A DNA stretch of 64,000 nt from Virgisporangium aurantiacum. GTDB taxonomy: Bacteria; Actinomycetota; Actinomycetes; Mycobacteriales; Micromonosporaceae. The notes below the pieces were generated by a model, which did no database searches, was not told the origin of the DNA, and worked only from the letters and a program-made list of their open reading frames with translations. How positions within the stretch are numbered: position 1 is the first letter of the stretch; every line of letters begins with the position of its first letter. Made by a program: the position numbers and the translations under genes. Shown in pieces: positions 51,336 to 59,019 of the stretch. Location of the stretch: positions 124,001 to 188,000 of the forward strand of contig NZ_BOPG01000045.1 of the NCBI RefSeq assembly GCF_016863635.1, in the 5' to 3' direction.

Positions 51336-51998
51336 GTGATCCGGGCCGTGATCGTGGACGTCGACGACACCCTGTGCCTCACCGAGGGGGCCTCGTTCGA
51401 CCTGGAGAACGAGGTCCTCGCCCGGATGGGCCGGCCGCCGATGCCGCGGACGGTGCACCTGTCCACCTGGGGCGAGGTGCTGCTCGACGCCATGCCGCAC
51501 CGGTCACCGGGCCTGGACCTGCGCCGGTTCGCCGACCTGTTCCCGGTGGTACACCGCGAGTACCTGGCCGCCGGCAAACTGGACGTGATCCCGGCGGAGA
51601 ACCTCGAAGCCCTGGACACGCTCGTCTCGGCCGGCCGCACCGTGATGCTGCTGACGTCGCGCACCGAGACGGAGGTCGAGCACATGCTCGCGCCGGAGCA
51701 CGTGCTCGCCGGACGCGTGAGCGCCGCCTACCACCAGGGCAACACCCGGTTCCGCAAGCCCGACCCGCGCGTCTTCGACGAACTGCTCGCCGACACCGGT
51801 TTCACACCGGCCGAGTGCGTGTACGTCGGCGACTCACCCGGCGACGCGCTGGCGGCGGGGGGCGCGGGCATCCGCTTCATCGCGTGCCTGCAGAGCGGCG
51901 TCCGCCGCCTCGACGAGTTCGACCCGAGGTACGTCACCACCTCGATCCCCACCTTCCCCGAGGTGGCAACCGCTGTATCCGCGATCTTGGACTCCTGA
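51336..51998 (+). CDS. HAD-family phosphatase
   Basis: A 220-residue haloacid dehalogenase-fold hydrolase. Motif I is VIVDVDDTLCLTEG, motif II LLTSRTETE, motif III Lys in RFRKPDPRVFDELL and motif IV YVGDSPGDALAA. It resembles phosphoglycolate phosphatase-type enzymes but the substrate is open. The last six codons (SAILDS and stop) lie within the first arm of a hairpin repeat at 51983-52030, suggesting that the repeat inserted into or extended the gene end. It is convergent with glpD. Confidence 0.87.
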   Translation: MIRAVIVDVDDTLCLTEGASFDLENEVLARMGRPPMPRTVHLSTWGEVLLDAMPHRSPGLDLRRFADLFPVVHREYLAAGKLDVIPAENLEALDTLVSAGRTVMLLTSRTETEVEHMLAPEHVLAGRVSAAYHQGNTRFRKPDPRVFDELLADTGFTPAECVYVGDSPGDALAAGGAGIRFIACLQSGVRRLDEFDPRYVTTSIPTFPEVATAVSAILDS

Positions 51999-52030
51999 CG
52001 GTGCTGTAACACCTCAAGGAGTCCAAGATC
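51983..52030. repeat. Hairpin GATCTTGGACTCCT...AGGAGTCCAAGATC, copy D
   Basis: Arms of 14 bases (51983-51996 and 52017-52030) plus an inner GGTG/CACC pair form a stable hairpin between two convergent genes (HAD stop at 51998, GlpD stop at 52051). The arms share the GATCTTG outer hexamer-plus-G with copies A to C. It probably acts as a terminator in both directions. Confidence 0.8.
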
Positions 52031-52050
52031 CGCGAAAAGGGGTGCGGGGG

Positions 52051-53583
52051 TCAGGTGGTGGTGGCCGACAACGCGGCGCGGGCGGCGGGGACGGCCAACA
52101 GGCGATCGGTGGGGACGAGGCCTACCCGGGTGCGGCGGTCGAGGAGGTCGGACTCGTCCAGCGCGCCCTCGTGGCGAACCGCCCACAGCAGCTCCGCCGC
52201 GGTGACCGGCACGCCGTCGGCGATCGGCGTGAGCAGTGCCGGGTCGCCCGCGGCGCCGGCGACGACGGCCGGCGCCTCGACGCCGTACCGGGCGACGAGG
52301 CGGGCGGGTGCCGCCACCCGGGCGAGTTGTGCCGGTGAACCCGCGCCGACGAGCGGCAGCCGGTGGGTGCGGCACGGGCCGGCCGTCAGGCCGGCGGTCG
52401 CCACCGCGGCGTCGACGGCGGCGCGCGCGGTGCTGCGGTAGGTGGTCAGTTTGCCGCCGATGACCGTGGTGACGCCGCCGGGTGAGGTGGACACCTCGTG
52501 CCGGCGGGACAGCTCGGCGGTGGTGCGGGCCGTTCCGGCGAGCAGCGGGCGGAGGCCGGCGAACGCGCCGACCACGTCGGCGGCGGTGATGGCGGGGTCG
52601 AGGCCGGTGTTGAGGACGTCGAGCAGGAAGCCGATCTCGGCCGGGCTCGGCGTGGGCACGTCCTCGACCGGACCGTCGACGGGCTCGTCGGTCAGGCCGG
52701 CGTAGATCAGGCCGTCGGCCTGGGGGAGGGCGAAGACGAACCGGTTCCGCTCGCCGGGTACCGGCACGATCAGCGCGGCGCCCGGATGCCGGAGCCGCTC
52801 CGCGCGGAGCACGAGGTGGGTGCCGCGCGAGGGGCGCAGCCGGGCGGCCGGATCGAGACCGCCGGCCCACACCCCGGTGGCGTTGACGACCGCCCGCGCG
52901 CGGAGCTCGTGCCGCTCCCCGGTGAGGGTGTCCCGCACCGACGCGCCGCGGGAGTGCAGGTCCTCGACGCGGCACCGGGTCACGATGCGGGCACCGTGCG
53001 CGGCCGCGGTGCGGGCCAGGCCGACCACCAGCCGCGCGTCGTCGACGAGTTGGCCGTCCCATTGCACGATCCCGCCGCGCAGGCCGGCCCGGCGGACGGC
53101 CGGGACCAGCCGGACCACCTCGGCGGCGCCGACGGTGCGGGAGCGGGGCAGCGCCGCGGCGGGCGTGCCGACGGCGACGCGCAGCGCGTCACCGGCGGCG
53201 AACCCGGCCCGGGTCTGCGCCGCCCGCTTCCGGGAGACCGACGGGGTGAGCGGCAGCACGAACGGCAACGCGGTGACGAGGTGGGGCGCGGTCCGCCGCA
53301 GCAGGACGTCGCGCTCGGCGGCGCTCCGGTACGCCAGCCCGAGGTGGCCGGCGGCGAGGTAGCGCAGGCCGCCGTGCACCAGCTTGGAGCTCCACCGGGA
53401 GGTGCCGAAGGCGAGGTCGTGGGCGTCGACGGCGGCGACGGTCAGGCCGCGTGCGGCGGCGTCGAGGGCGACGCCGGCACCGGTGACGCCGAGGCCGACG
53501 ACGAGCAGGTCGACGGTGCTGCCGGCGGCGAGGTCGGCCAGGTCCCGCTGCCGCCGGGCCGCCGAGAGCGACGAGCCGCTCAT
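52051..53583 (-). CDS. glpD: Glycerol-3-phosphate dehydrogenase (FAD, GlpD type)
   Basis: A 510-residue flavoenzyme. The FAD motif GLGVTGAG is at residues 30-37, FGTSRWSSKLVHGGLRYLAAGHLGL is the GlpD signature, and VNATGVWAG and VTTVIGGKLTTYRSTARAAVDA are the second and third flavin/active-site motifs. It oxidises glycerol-3-phosphate to dihydroxyacetone phosphate at the membrane, feeding electrons to quinone. Its start overlaps the TetR stop (ATGA), so the regulator and this enzyme are co-transcribed. Divergent genes encode an alkyl-DHAP synthase-like enzyme and ChoD; DHAP is a substrate of the former family, a possible metabolic link. Confidence 0.93.
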   Translation of the reverse strand: MSGSSLSAARRQRDLADLAAGSTVDLLVVGLGVTGAGVALDAAARGLTVAAVDAHDLAFGTSRWSSKLVHGGLRYLAAGHLGLAYRSAAERDVLLRRTAPHLVTALPFVLPLTPSVSRKRAAQTRAGFAAGDALRVAVGTPAAALPRSRTVGAAEVVRLVPAVRRAGLRGGIVQWDGQLVDDARLVVGLARTAAAHGARIVTRCRVEDLHSRGASVRDTLTGERHELRARAVVNATGVWAGGLDPAARLRPSRGTHLVLRAERLRHPGAALIVPVPGERNRFVFALPQADGLIYAGLTDEPVDGPVEDVPTPSPAEIGFLLDVLNTGLDPAITAADVVGAFAGLRPLLAGTARTTAELSRRHEVSTSPGGVTTVIGGKLTTYRSTARAAVDAAVATAGLTAGPCRTHRLPLVGAGSPAQLARVAAPARLVARYGVEAPAVVAGAAGDPALLTPIADGVPVTAAELLWAVRHEGALDESDLLDRRTRVGLVPTDRLLAVPAARAALSATTT

Positions 53584-54143
53584 GGCGCGAAGTACCGGTC
53601 GAGCAGCAGCCGCAACTCGTCGTCGAGGTCGGTGAGGGAGACGGTGTCGGTCATCGTGGCGGCGGACAGGACGAAGCCGTGGGTGGTGAGCAGCGCGGTG
53701 CGGGCCAGCAGCGCCGGATCGGCCGGGCGCAGCGACCCGTCGGCCCGGCCCGCCTCGATCGCCGCGACGAGCTGGTCGAGGAGGTGGTCCTGGGTGGTGC
53801 CCCGGCGGTCGACCAGGTACGGCAGGAGGATCTCCGGGTCGACCTCGACGATGCGGCGGAACACCGGGTGCGTGCGCAGGGCGCGGACGCCGCGCACCAG
53901 GCCGTCGACCAGCCGCTCGCGGGCCGTGTCGCCGTCGGCCTCGTCGGCGGAGACCCGGGCGAGCGTGCTCCATTCCCGGGTCATCAGGTCGCCGATCAGC
54001 GAGGACATGTCGGGCCAGCGGCGGTACATCGTCATGCGGGAGACGCCGGCGCGGCGGGCGACGTCGGTGAGCGTGGTGCGGCGCAGGCCCACGGCGAGGA
54101 CGCAGTCGCGGGCCGCGTCGAGGAGGACGTCGTCAGCGCCCAA
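53580..54143 (-). CDS. TetR-family transcriptional regulator
   Basis: A 187-residue regulator. The N-terminal helix-turn-helix reads LRRTTLTDVARRAGVSRMTMYRRWPD, followed by a ligand domain. The start is probably TTG 54143 (sequence LGADDVLLDAARD); an internal GTG is possible. A 21-bp palindrome at 54173-54193 lies in the divergent gap and would let it control both glpD and the FAD oxidase. The C-terminus overlaps the glpD start. Effector unknown; a fatty-acyl or glycerolipid ligand is a guess from the neighbours. Confidence 0.88.
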   Translation of the reverse strand: MGADDVLLDAARDCVLAVGLRRTTLTDVARRAGVSRMTMYRRWPDMSSLIGDLMTREWSTLARVSADEADGDTARERLVDGLVRGVRALRTHPVFRRIVEVDPEILLPYLVDRRGTTQDHLLDQLVAAIEAGRADGSLRPADPALLARTALLTTHGFVLSAATMTDTVSLTDLDDELRLLLDRYFAP

Positions 54144-54172
54144 GGTTGGCCCCGCTGTTACATCCTGACGTC

Positions 54173-54193
54173 ATGTGTCACAGTGTAACGCAT
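54173..54193. promoter_or_regulatory. TetR operator candidate between tetR-glpD and the AGPS-like gene
   Basis: The core GTCACAGTGTAAC is centred on base 54183; the ten-base arms ATGTGTCACA and TGTAACGCAT match at 8 of 10 positions. It covers the start codon at 54192 and the likely -10 region (CACAGT at 54179-54184). A second TGTTACA half-like site is at 54156-54162 nearer to the TetR start. Confidence 0.55.
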
Positions 54194-55721
54194 GAGTTCT
54201 CCGGCCCGGTGGGGCGATCCCGCCGACGCGGTCGCCCTGCCCGACGAGGTGCGTGACCTTCTCACGAGCGCGCTGGGCGTGCGCGGTACCCGGCCCGCCG
54301 CCGACCGACAGATGCTGCCACCCGTTCGGTTGCCCGCACGCGTCATCGATGCTTTTCGCGAGGCCGGGACCGACGCCGACACCTCAGCCGACGCCCGGCT
54401 CGCGCACGCGGCCGGGAAGTCCACCGAGGATCTGTTGCGCCTGCGCGCCGGCGACGCGGCCGACGCCCCCGACGCGGTGCTGCGCCCGGCCGGGCCCGAC
54501 GCGGTCGCCGCCGTGCTGCGCGTGGCCACCACCCACCGGGTCGCGGTCGTGCCGTTCGGCGGGGGCACGTCGGTGGTCGGCGGCCTGCGGGCGGTCCGGG
54601 ACGGCTTCACCGGCGTGGTCGCGCTCGACCTCGCCCGCCTCGACGCGCTCGTCGGCGTCGACCCGGTCTCGCGGACGGCCATCCTCCAGGCCGGCGTGCG
54701 CGGACCGCGTGCCGAGGAACTGCTGGCCGGGGAGGGCTTCACGCTGGGGCACTTCCCGCAGTCGTTCCGGTACGCGACCCTCGGCGGCTTCGCCGCGACC
54801 CGCTCCAGCGGCCAGGCGTCGGCCGGGTACGGGCGCTTCGACGACATGGTGCTCGGCCTGCGCGCCGCGACGCCCACCGGCGACCTGGAGATCGGACGCG
54901 CACCGCGCTCGGCCGCCGGCCCGGACCTGCGGCAGCTGCTGCTCGGGTCGGAGGGCGCCTTCGGCGTCATCACCGAACTGACGCTGCGGGTGCGGCCGCG
55001 GCCCCGGACGCGCTCGTACACCGGGTGGTCGTTCCCGACGTTCGAGACCGGGTCGCGGGCGCTGCGGGCGCTGGCCCAGGACGGCCCGCTGCCGACGGTC
55101 CTCCGGCTGTCGGACGAGACCGAGACCGCGGTCGGCGGTGGCAGCGGTTGTCTCGCGATCATCGGCCTGGAGGACGCCCCTGACGCGGGTGTGGACGCGC
55201 GGCTGCGCGAGTACGGCGGCACGCCGCTGGGGGAGGAGCCCGGTAAGGCGTGGCTCGACGGCCGGTACCGGGCGCCGTACCTGCGCGACGCCCTCCTCGA
55301 CGCCGGCGCGCTCGCCGAGACCCTGGAGACGGCGACGTTCTGGCACCGGCTGCCGCAGACGTACGCGGCCGTGCGGGACGCGCTGATCGGCACCCTCACC
55401 GGCCTCGGCACCCCGCCGTTGGTGCTGTGCCACATCTCGCACGTGTACGCCGCGGGCGCCTCGCTGTACTTCACCGTCGTCACGGCGCAGACCGACGACC
55501 CGGTCGCCCAGTGGCGCGCGGCGAAGGCGGCCGCGGCCGACGCGATCCTCGCGTCCGGCGCCACCATCACCCACCACCACGGCGTCGGCACCGACCACGG
55601 CCCCTGGTACCTGCGGGAGATCGGACCGGTGGGCGCCGCGATGCTGCGGGCGGTCAAGGACGCGGTCGACCCGGCCGGCATCCTGAATCCGGGCGTGTTG
55701 CTGCCACAGACGGGACAATGA
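54192..55721 (+). CDS. FAD-binding oxidase, alkyldihydroxyacetonephosphate synthase/D-lactate dehydrogenase type
   Basis: A 509-residue VAO/PCMH-fold flavoprotein. FAD loop VVPFGGGTSVVGG is near residue 120; GQASAGYGRFDDMVLGLRAAT and LLLGSEGAFGVITELTLRVRP are classical. HHHGVGTDHGPWYLREIG near the C-terminus is the AGPS/glycolate oxidase active-site segment. AGPS relatives join a fatty alcohol to acyl-DHAP in ether-lipid synthesis; others oxidise 2-hydroxyacids. The neighbouring GlpD and ChoD favour lipid metabolism. No ribosome-binding site; the operator overlaps its start, so it is likely TetR-controlled. Confidence 0.87.
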   Translation: MSSPARWGDPADAVALPDEVRDLLTSALGVRGTRPAADRQMLPPVRLPARVIDAFREAGTDADTSADARLAHAAGKSTEDLLRLRAGDAADAPDAVLRPAGPDAVAAVLRVATTHRVAVVPFGGGTSVVGGLRAVRDGFTGVVALDLARLDALVGVDPVSRTAILQAGVRGPRAEELLAGEGFTLGHFPQSFRYATLGGFAATRSSGQASAGYGRFDDMVLGLRAATPTGDLEIGRAPRSAAGPDLRQLLLGSEGAFGVITELTLRVRPRPRTRSYTGWSFPTFETGSRALRALAQDGPLPTVLRLSDETETAVGGGSGCLAIIGLEDAPDAGVDARLREYGGTPLGEEPGKAWLDGRYRAPYLRDALLDAGALAETLETATFWHRLPQTYAAVRDALIGTLTGLGTPPLVLCHISHVYAAGASLYFTVVTAQTDDPVAQWRAAKAAAADAILASGATITHHHGVGTDHGPWYLREIGPVGAAMLRAVKDAVDPAGILNPGVLLPQTGQ

Positions 55722-55724
55722 CCC

Positions 55725-57416
55725 ATGCGGTTCGACGTGGTGGTGATCGGCTCGGGCTTCGGCGGCAGCGTCGCCGCGCTGCGACTGGTCGAGAAGGGGT
55801 ACCGGGTCGCGGTGCTGGAGGCGGGTCGCCGGTTCGCCGACGACGAGCTTCCGGAGACCTCGTGGCGGATGCGGCGGTTCCTGTGGGCGCCCGCACTCGG
55901 CTGCTACGGCATCCAGCGCCTGACGCTGCTGCGCGGCGCCGCGGGCAAGGTGCTGGTGCTGTCGGGTGCGGGCGTCGGCGGCGGGAGCCTGGTGTACGCC
56001 AACACCCTGTACGAACCCCTGCCCGACTTCTACGACGACCCGCAGTGGCGCCACATCACCGACTGGCGGACGGAACTGGCACCGCACTACGACCAGGCGA
56101 AGCGCATGCTCGGCGTCACCGAGTATCCGAGGACGACCGCCGCGGACCGCGCGATGCGCGCGGTGGCCGACCGGATGGGTGTCGGGCACACGTTCCACCC
56201 CACGCCGGTCGGCGTGTTCCTGGGCCGCCCCGGCGAGCGGGTGCCGGACCCGTACTTCGGCGGCGTGGGGCCGGACCGCACCGGCTGCACGCACTGCGGC
56301 GCGTGCATGACCGGCTGCCGGCTGGGTGCCAAGAACACCCTCGTCAAGAACTACCTGTGGCTGGCCGAGCAGACCGGTGCCTCAGTGTTTCCCTTGACCA
56401 CGGCCGTGTCCGTACGTCCGTCGGGATCCGGCTACGAGGTGACGACCGTGCGCACCGGCGCGCTGGTGCGCCGGCGCTCCTCGGTGCTGGTCGCCGATCA
56501 GGTGATCTTCGCCGCGGGCGCGCTCGGCACGCAGCGACTGCTGCACCGGATGCGGGCCACCGGCGCACTGCCGGCGCTCTCCGCCCGCGTCGGCGCACTG
56601 ACCCGCACGAACTCCGAGGCCATCCTGGGCGCGTCGGTCCCGCGCCGGGCCGCCCGTCGCCGCAAGCTCGATTTTTCGGACGGCGTGGCGATCACCAGTT
56701 CATTCCACCCCGATCCGCGGACGCACATCGAACCGGTCCGCTACGGCCGCGGCTCGAACGCGATGGGCCTGCTGCAGACCGCCCTCGTGCCCGGCGGCCC
56801 GCGCCGCACGCTGCGGTGGCTCGGCATCCTCGCGCGTAAACCGTTGACCTACCTGCCGATGCTGTCGGTGCGGCAGTGGTCCTCACGGACCGTGATCGCG
56901 TTGGTGATGCAGTCCTTCGACAACTCGCTGACCACCCGCTACCGTCGCCGCTTCGGCCGCTTCGGCGGCTGGTCGCTGCGGAGTACACCGGGACACGGGG
57001 CGCCGAACCCGACCTGGATCCCGGCCGGCGCGTCGGCGTGCGAGGCGTTGGCCGAGGAGATCGGCGGCATCCCCGGCGGCTCGATCACGGAGGCGTTCGA
57101 CACCCCGGTGACCGCGCACATCCTGGGCGGCGCGGCGATCGGTGCCACGTCCGAGGACGGCGTCATCGATCCGTACCATCGCGTCTACGGCCACCCCGGC
57201 CTGCACGTCGTCGACGGGGCGGCGGTCACCGCGAACCTCGGCGTCAACCCGTCGCTGACCATCGCGGCGCAGGCCGAGCGGGCCCTGTCGATGTGGCCCA
57301 ACCGGGGGGAGGCGGATCCGCGTCCGGCGCTCGGTACGGCTTATGTGCCGGTTGATCCGGTGCCGCCGGCGCACCCGGCGGTGCCGCCGGACGCACCCGC
57401 CGCCCTGCGCCGCTAG
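55725..57416 (+). CDS. choD: ChoD-type GMC flavin oxidoreductase (putative cholesterol oxidase)
   Basis: A 563-residue GMC oxidoreductase that matches my recollection of mycobacterial ChoD nearly end to end: DVVVIGSGFGGSVAALRL (flavin motif), FLWAPALGCYGIQRL, GAGVGGGSLVYANTLY, the cysteine-rich GCTHCGACMTGCRLGAKN, GSNAMGLLQT, and YGHPGLHVVDGAAVTANLGVNP (second motif). ChoD-like enzymes are annotated as cholesterol oxidases, but activity on sterols is disputed for the mycobacterial protein. It follows the AGPS-like gene by 3 bases, so they form one operon. The Cys cluster hints at a metal or Fe-S site. Confidence 0.88.
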   Translation: MRFDVVVIGSGFGGSVAALRLVEKGYRVAVLEAGRRFADDELPETSWRMRRFLWAPALGCYGIQRLTLLRGAAGKVLVLSGAGVGGGSLVYANTLYEPLPDFYDDPQWRHITDWRTELAPHYDQAKRMLGVTEYPRTTAADRAMRAVADRMGVGHTFHPTPVGVFLGRPGERVPDPYFGGVGPDRTGCTHCGACMTGCRLGAKNTLVKNYLWLAEQTGASVFPLTTAVSVRPSGSGYEVTTVRTGALVRRRSSVLVADQVIFAAGALGTQRLLHRMRATGALPALSARVGALTRTNSEAILGASVPRRAARRRKLDFSDGVAITSSFHPDPRTHIEPVRYGRGSNAMGLLQTALVPGGPRRTLRWLGILARKPLTYLPMLSVRQWSSRTVIALVMQSFDNSLTTRYRRRFGRFGGWSLRSTPGHGAPNPTWIPAGASACEALAEEIGGIPGGSITEAFDTPVTAHILGGAAIGATSEDGVIDPYHRVYGHPGLHVVDGAAVTANLGVNPSLTIAAQAERALSMWPNRGEADPRPALGTAYVPVDPVPPAHPAVPPDAPAALRR

Positions 57417-57653
57417 TGTCCTGAGTCGTTGGTTCGGTGGCGGTCGAGGATGGGTCCCGCTCTCTCATGCCCCGCTTTCGCCATGCCGGTCCGGCGAGGT
57501 CACCCTCCGCTTCCGTGGCCGAGCCGATCAATGCCGGCGACACCCTCCAAGATCACCTTTTGAGGAACAAACATGCAGTCTCACTTGAGTTTTCTTCCTC
57601 AAAAGAAGATCTTGGAGATGGGCGAGCTGCGGCCGAATCAACGACTCGGGACC
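57417..57653. mobile_element. Short element with 19-bp imperfect terminal inverted repeats, MITE-like
   Basis: Ends TGTCCTGAGTCGTTGGTTC (57417-57435) and GAATCAACGACTCGGGACC (57635-57653) match 16 of 19 when reverse-complemented. The element is 237 bp, contains no gene, and starts one base after the choD stop codon. Inside it lies the hairpin at 57546-57616. I see no certain target-site duplication. It abuts the transposase remnant and may be the outer end of the same insertion sequence. Confidence 0.5.
57546..57616. repeat. Hairpin TCCAAGATC...GATCTTGGA, copy E
   Basis: Arms of 22 bases (57546-57567 and 57595-57616) match at 20 of 22. The outer TCCAAGATC equals the outer arm of copy D in reverse orientation, and an AT-rich loop of about 27 bases follows. 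No gene is present in this stretch. Confidence 0.75.
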
Positions 57654-57691
57654 CTGAGCCTTTCCGCGTAGCGGGTTGTGGCGTTGGGTGA

Positions 57692-58145
57692 TCAGGTGGT
57701 CCGGCCGTGTTGGAAGTGCAGGAGGACGAGCGCGGCTGCAGCGATCTTGCCGATCTGCCAGGGGCACAGGCTGACGTTACGCAGCGCCTTGAAGGTGGTC
57801 TTGAGCAGAGAGTTGCCGCGGTCGCCGACGGCCCGGATTCCGTTGTTTCTTGAACGCGATGGTGATGGTGCCGGCTTCGCCTTCATAGCCCAGATCGCCC
57901 AGGACCCGGAGTTGGTCGTTGGTCCAGATGGACAGCAGGGGTAGCATCTCGGCGTGTTCCCGCAGGGCGGTGGTGTCGTGTTCGCGGCCTGGGCGGACCG
58001 GACCCCTATGAAGTTGGACTGTGAGAGGACCACCCTCATACCGGGGCTCTGCGTCTTTCCGGTGCACCACCACAGGTTCCGCGTGTCGCAACCATCGCGA
58101 CCGGCGCCTACCCACCGTCCCTAGCCCGTTACGCGGAAGGCTCAC
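57692..58145 (-). pseudogene. Remnant of an IS5-like (DDE) transposase
   Basis: On the minus strand, GREHDTTALREHAEMLPLL and GDLGYEGEAGTITIAFKK are in one frame, then the protein continues in another with GNSLLKTTFKALRNVS, LCPWQIGKIAAAALVLLH and FQHGRTT, ending at TGA 57694-57692. The DDE catalytic pieces around HDT and the C-terminal Lys-rich segment remain, but the N-terminal half is missing, and a deletion with frameshift joins the two fragments. Upstream 58010-58145 holds no recognisable protein. The element is dead; it marks a past insertion between choD and merR. Confidence 0.8.
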
Positions 58146-58927
58146 TAGGGGTCGGACCTCGGAATTCGGACGCCGGCGGCGCGGAGTTTGGATTCGAAGA
58201 GTGTGGACAGTCGTGCCATGGTCGGGGTCGGCTGGTCCCCGTGGCGGGCGATCATCGTGTAGCGGGCCGCGGTGTCGGTGCGGGCCTGCATGCCCGCGAC
58301 GGTCTTCAGCAGTGCGGGGTCGGCCAGGTAGTGCTCGGCCGCGTCGGCGGCGAGCCGGTCGATGCGAGGATCGTCCACCTCCCAGGCCGCGGCTTCGGTG
58401 ATGCGCCTGGTCAACGCGGTGAGCTTGGGGTCTTTGAGGGCGTGTTCGAACTGGGTGAGGTAGTCGTCGAAGCCTTCGGGGACGAGCGCCCGCGCGAGGA
58501 CCCAGCCGTCCCTGGTGGCCGCGACCTCGTCCTCGGAGTACCCGACGTCGAGCATGCGCTTCAGCATGTCCACGGCGCGGTCGGGCAGGAGCGCGCGGTC
58601 GCCGTCGGCGAGCCGGTGCAGCATGGCGCGCCGCGCGGTGAGCTCCGCGATGCGTTCATCGAGCTGCTGCTCGACCTGGACGATGGCGGCGGTGAACAGC
58701 GCGGGGTCGGCTTCGAGCAGGGGCCCGATCTCGGCCAGGGGCACGCCGGCGGCGGCCAGGGTCCGGACCTGCACCAGCCTGAGCAGATCGTTCGATCCGT
58801 ACCGCCGGTAACCCGACGAGTCGCGGTCGGGCTCGGCGAGCAGGCCGAGCTTGTGGTAGTGCCGCACCGTCTTGATCGTGATGCCGACGAACGCGGCCGC
58901 CTGGCTGATCGTGACTCCGTTGCGCAC
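58145..58927 (-). CDS. MerR-family transcriptional regulator
   Basis: A 260-residue regulator. The N-terminal helix-turn-helix reads ISQAAAFVGITIKTVRHYHKLGLLAEPDR with YRRYGSNDLLRLVQV as the wing, then a coiled dimerisation helix (VEQQLDERIAELTARRAMLHRL). The C-terminal domain has the TipAS-like look (ALTRRITEAAAWEVDDPRIDRL, AEHYLADPALLKTVAG). GTG 58927 has AGGA about 8 bases upstream. The gene downstream of it on the other side, the serine hydrolase at 59020-60132, is on the same strand and upstream, with a MerR-type promoter; the regulator likely controls that operon. Confidence 0.88.
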   Translation of the reverse strand: MRNGVTISQAAAFVGITIKTVRHYHKLGLLAEPDRDSSGYRRYGSNDLLRLVQVRTLAAAGVPLAEIGPLLEADPALFTAAIVQVEQQLDERIAELTARRAMLHRLADGDRALLPDRAVDMLKRMLDVGYSEDEVAATRDGWVLARALVPEGFDDYLTQFEHALKDPKLTALTRRITEAAAWEVDDPRIDRLAADAAEHYLADPALLKTVAGMQARTDTAARYTMIARHGDQPTPTMARLSTLFESKLRAAGVRIPRSDP

Positions 58928-59019
58928 CTGCTCATCCTGCCTTGGGTTCGGACGCGCCGATCGCGCACCGGGTGCGGGAACGGCCGCGCCGGGCTCGGCG
59001 CGGGCCTGGTTCTCAGGGT

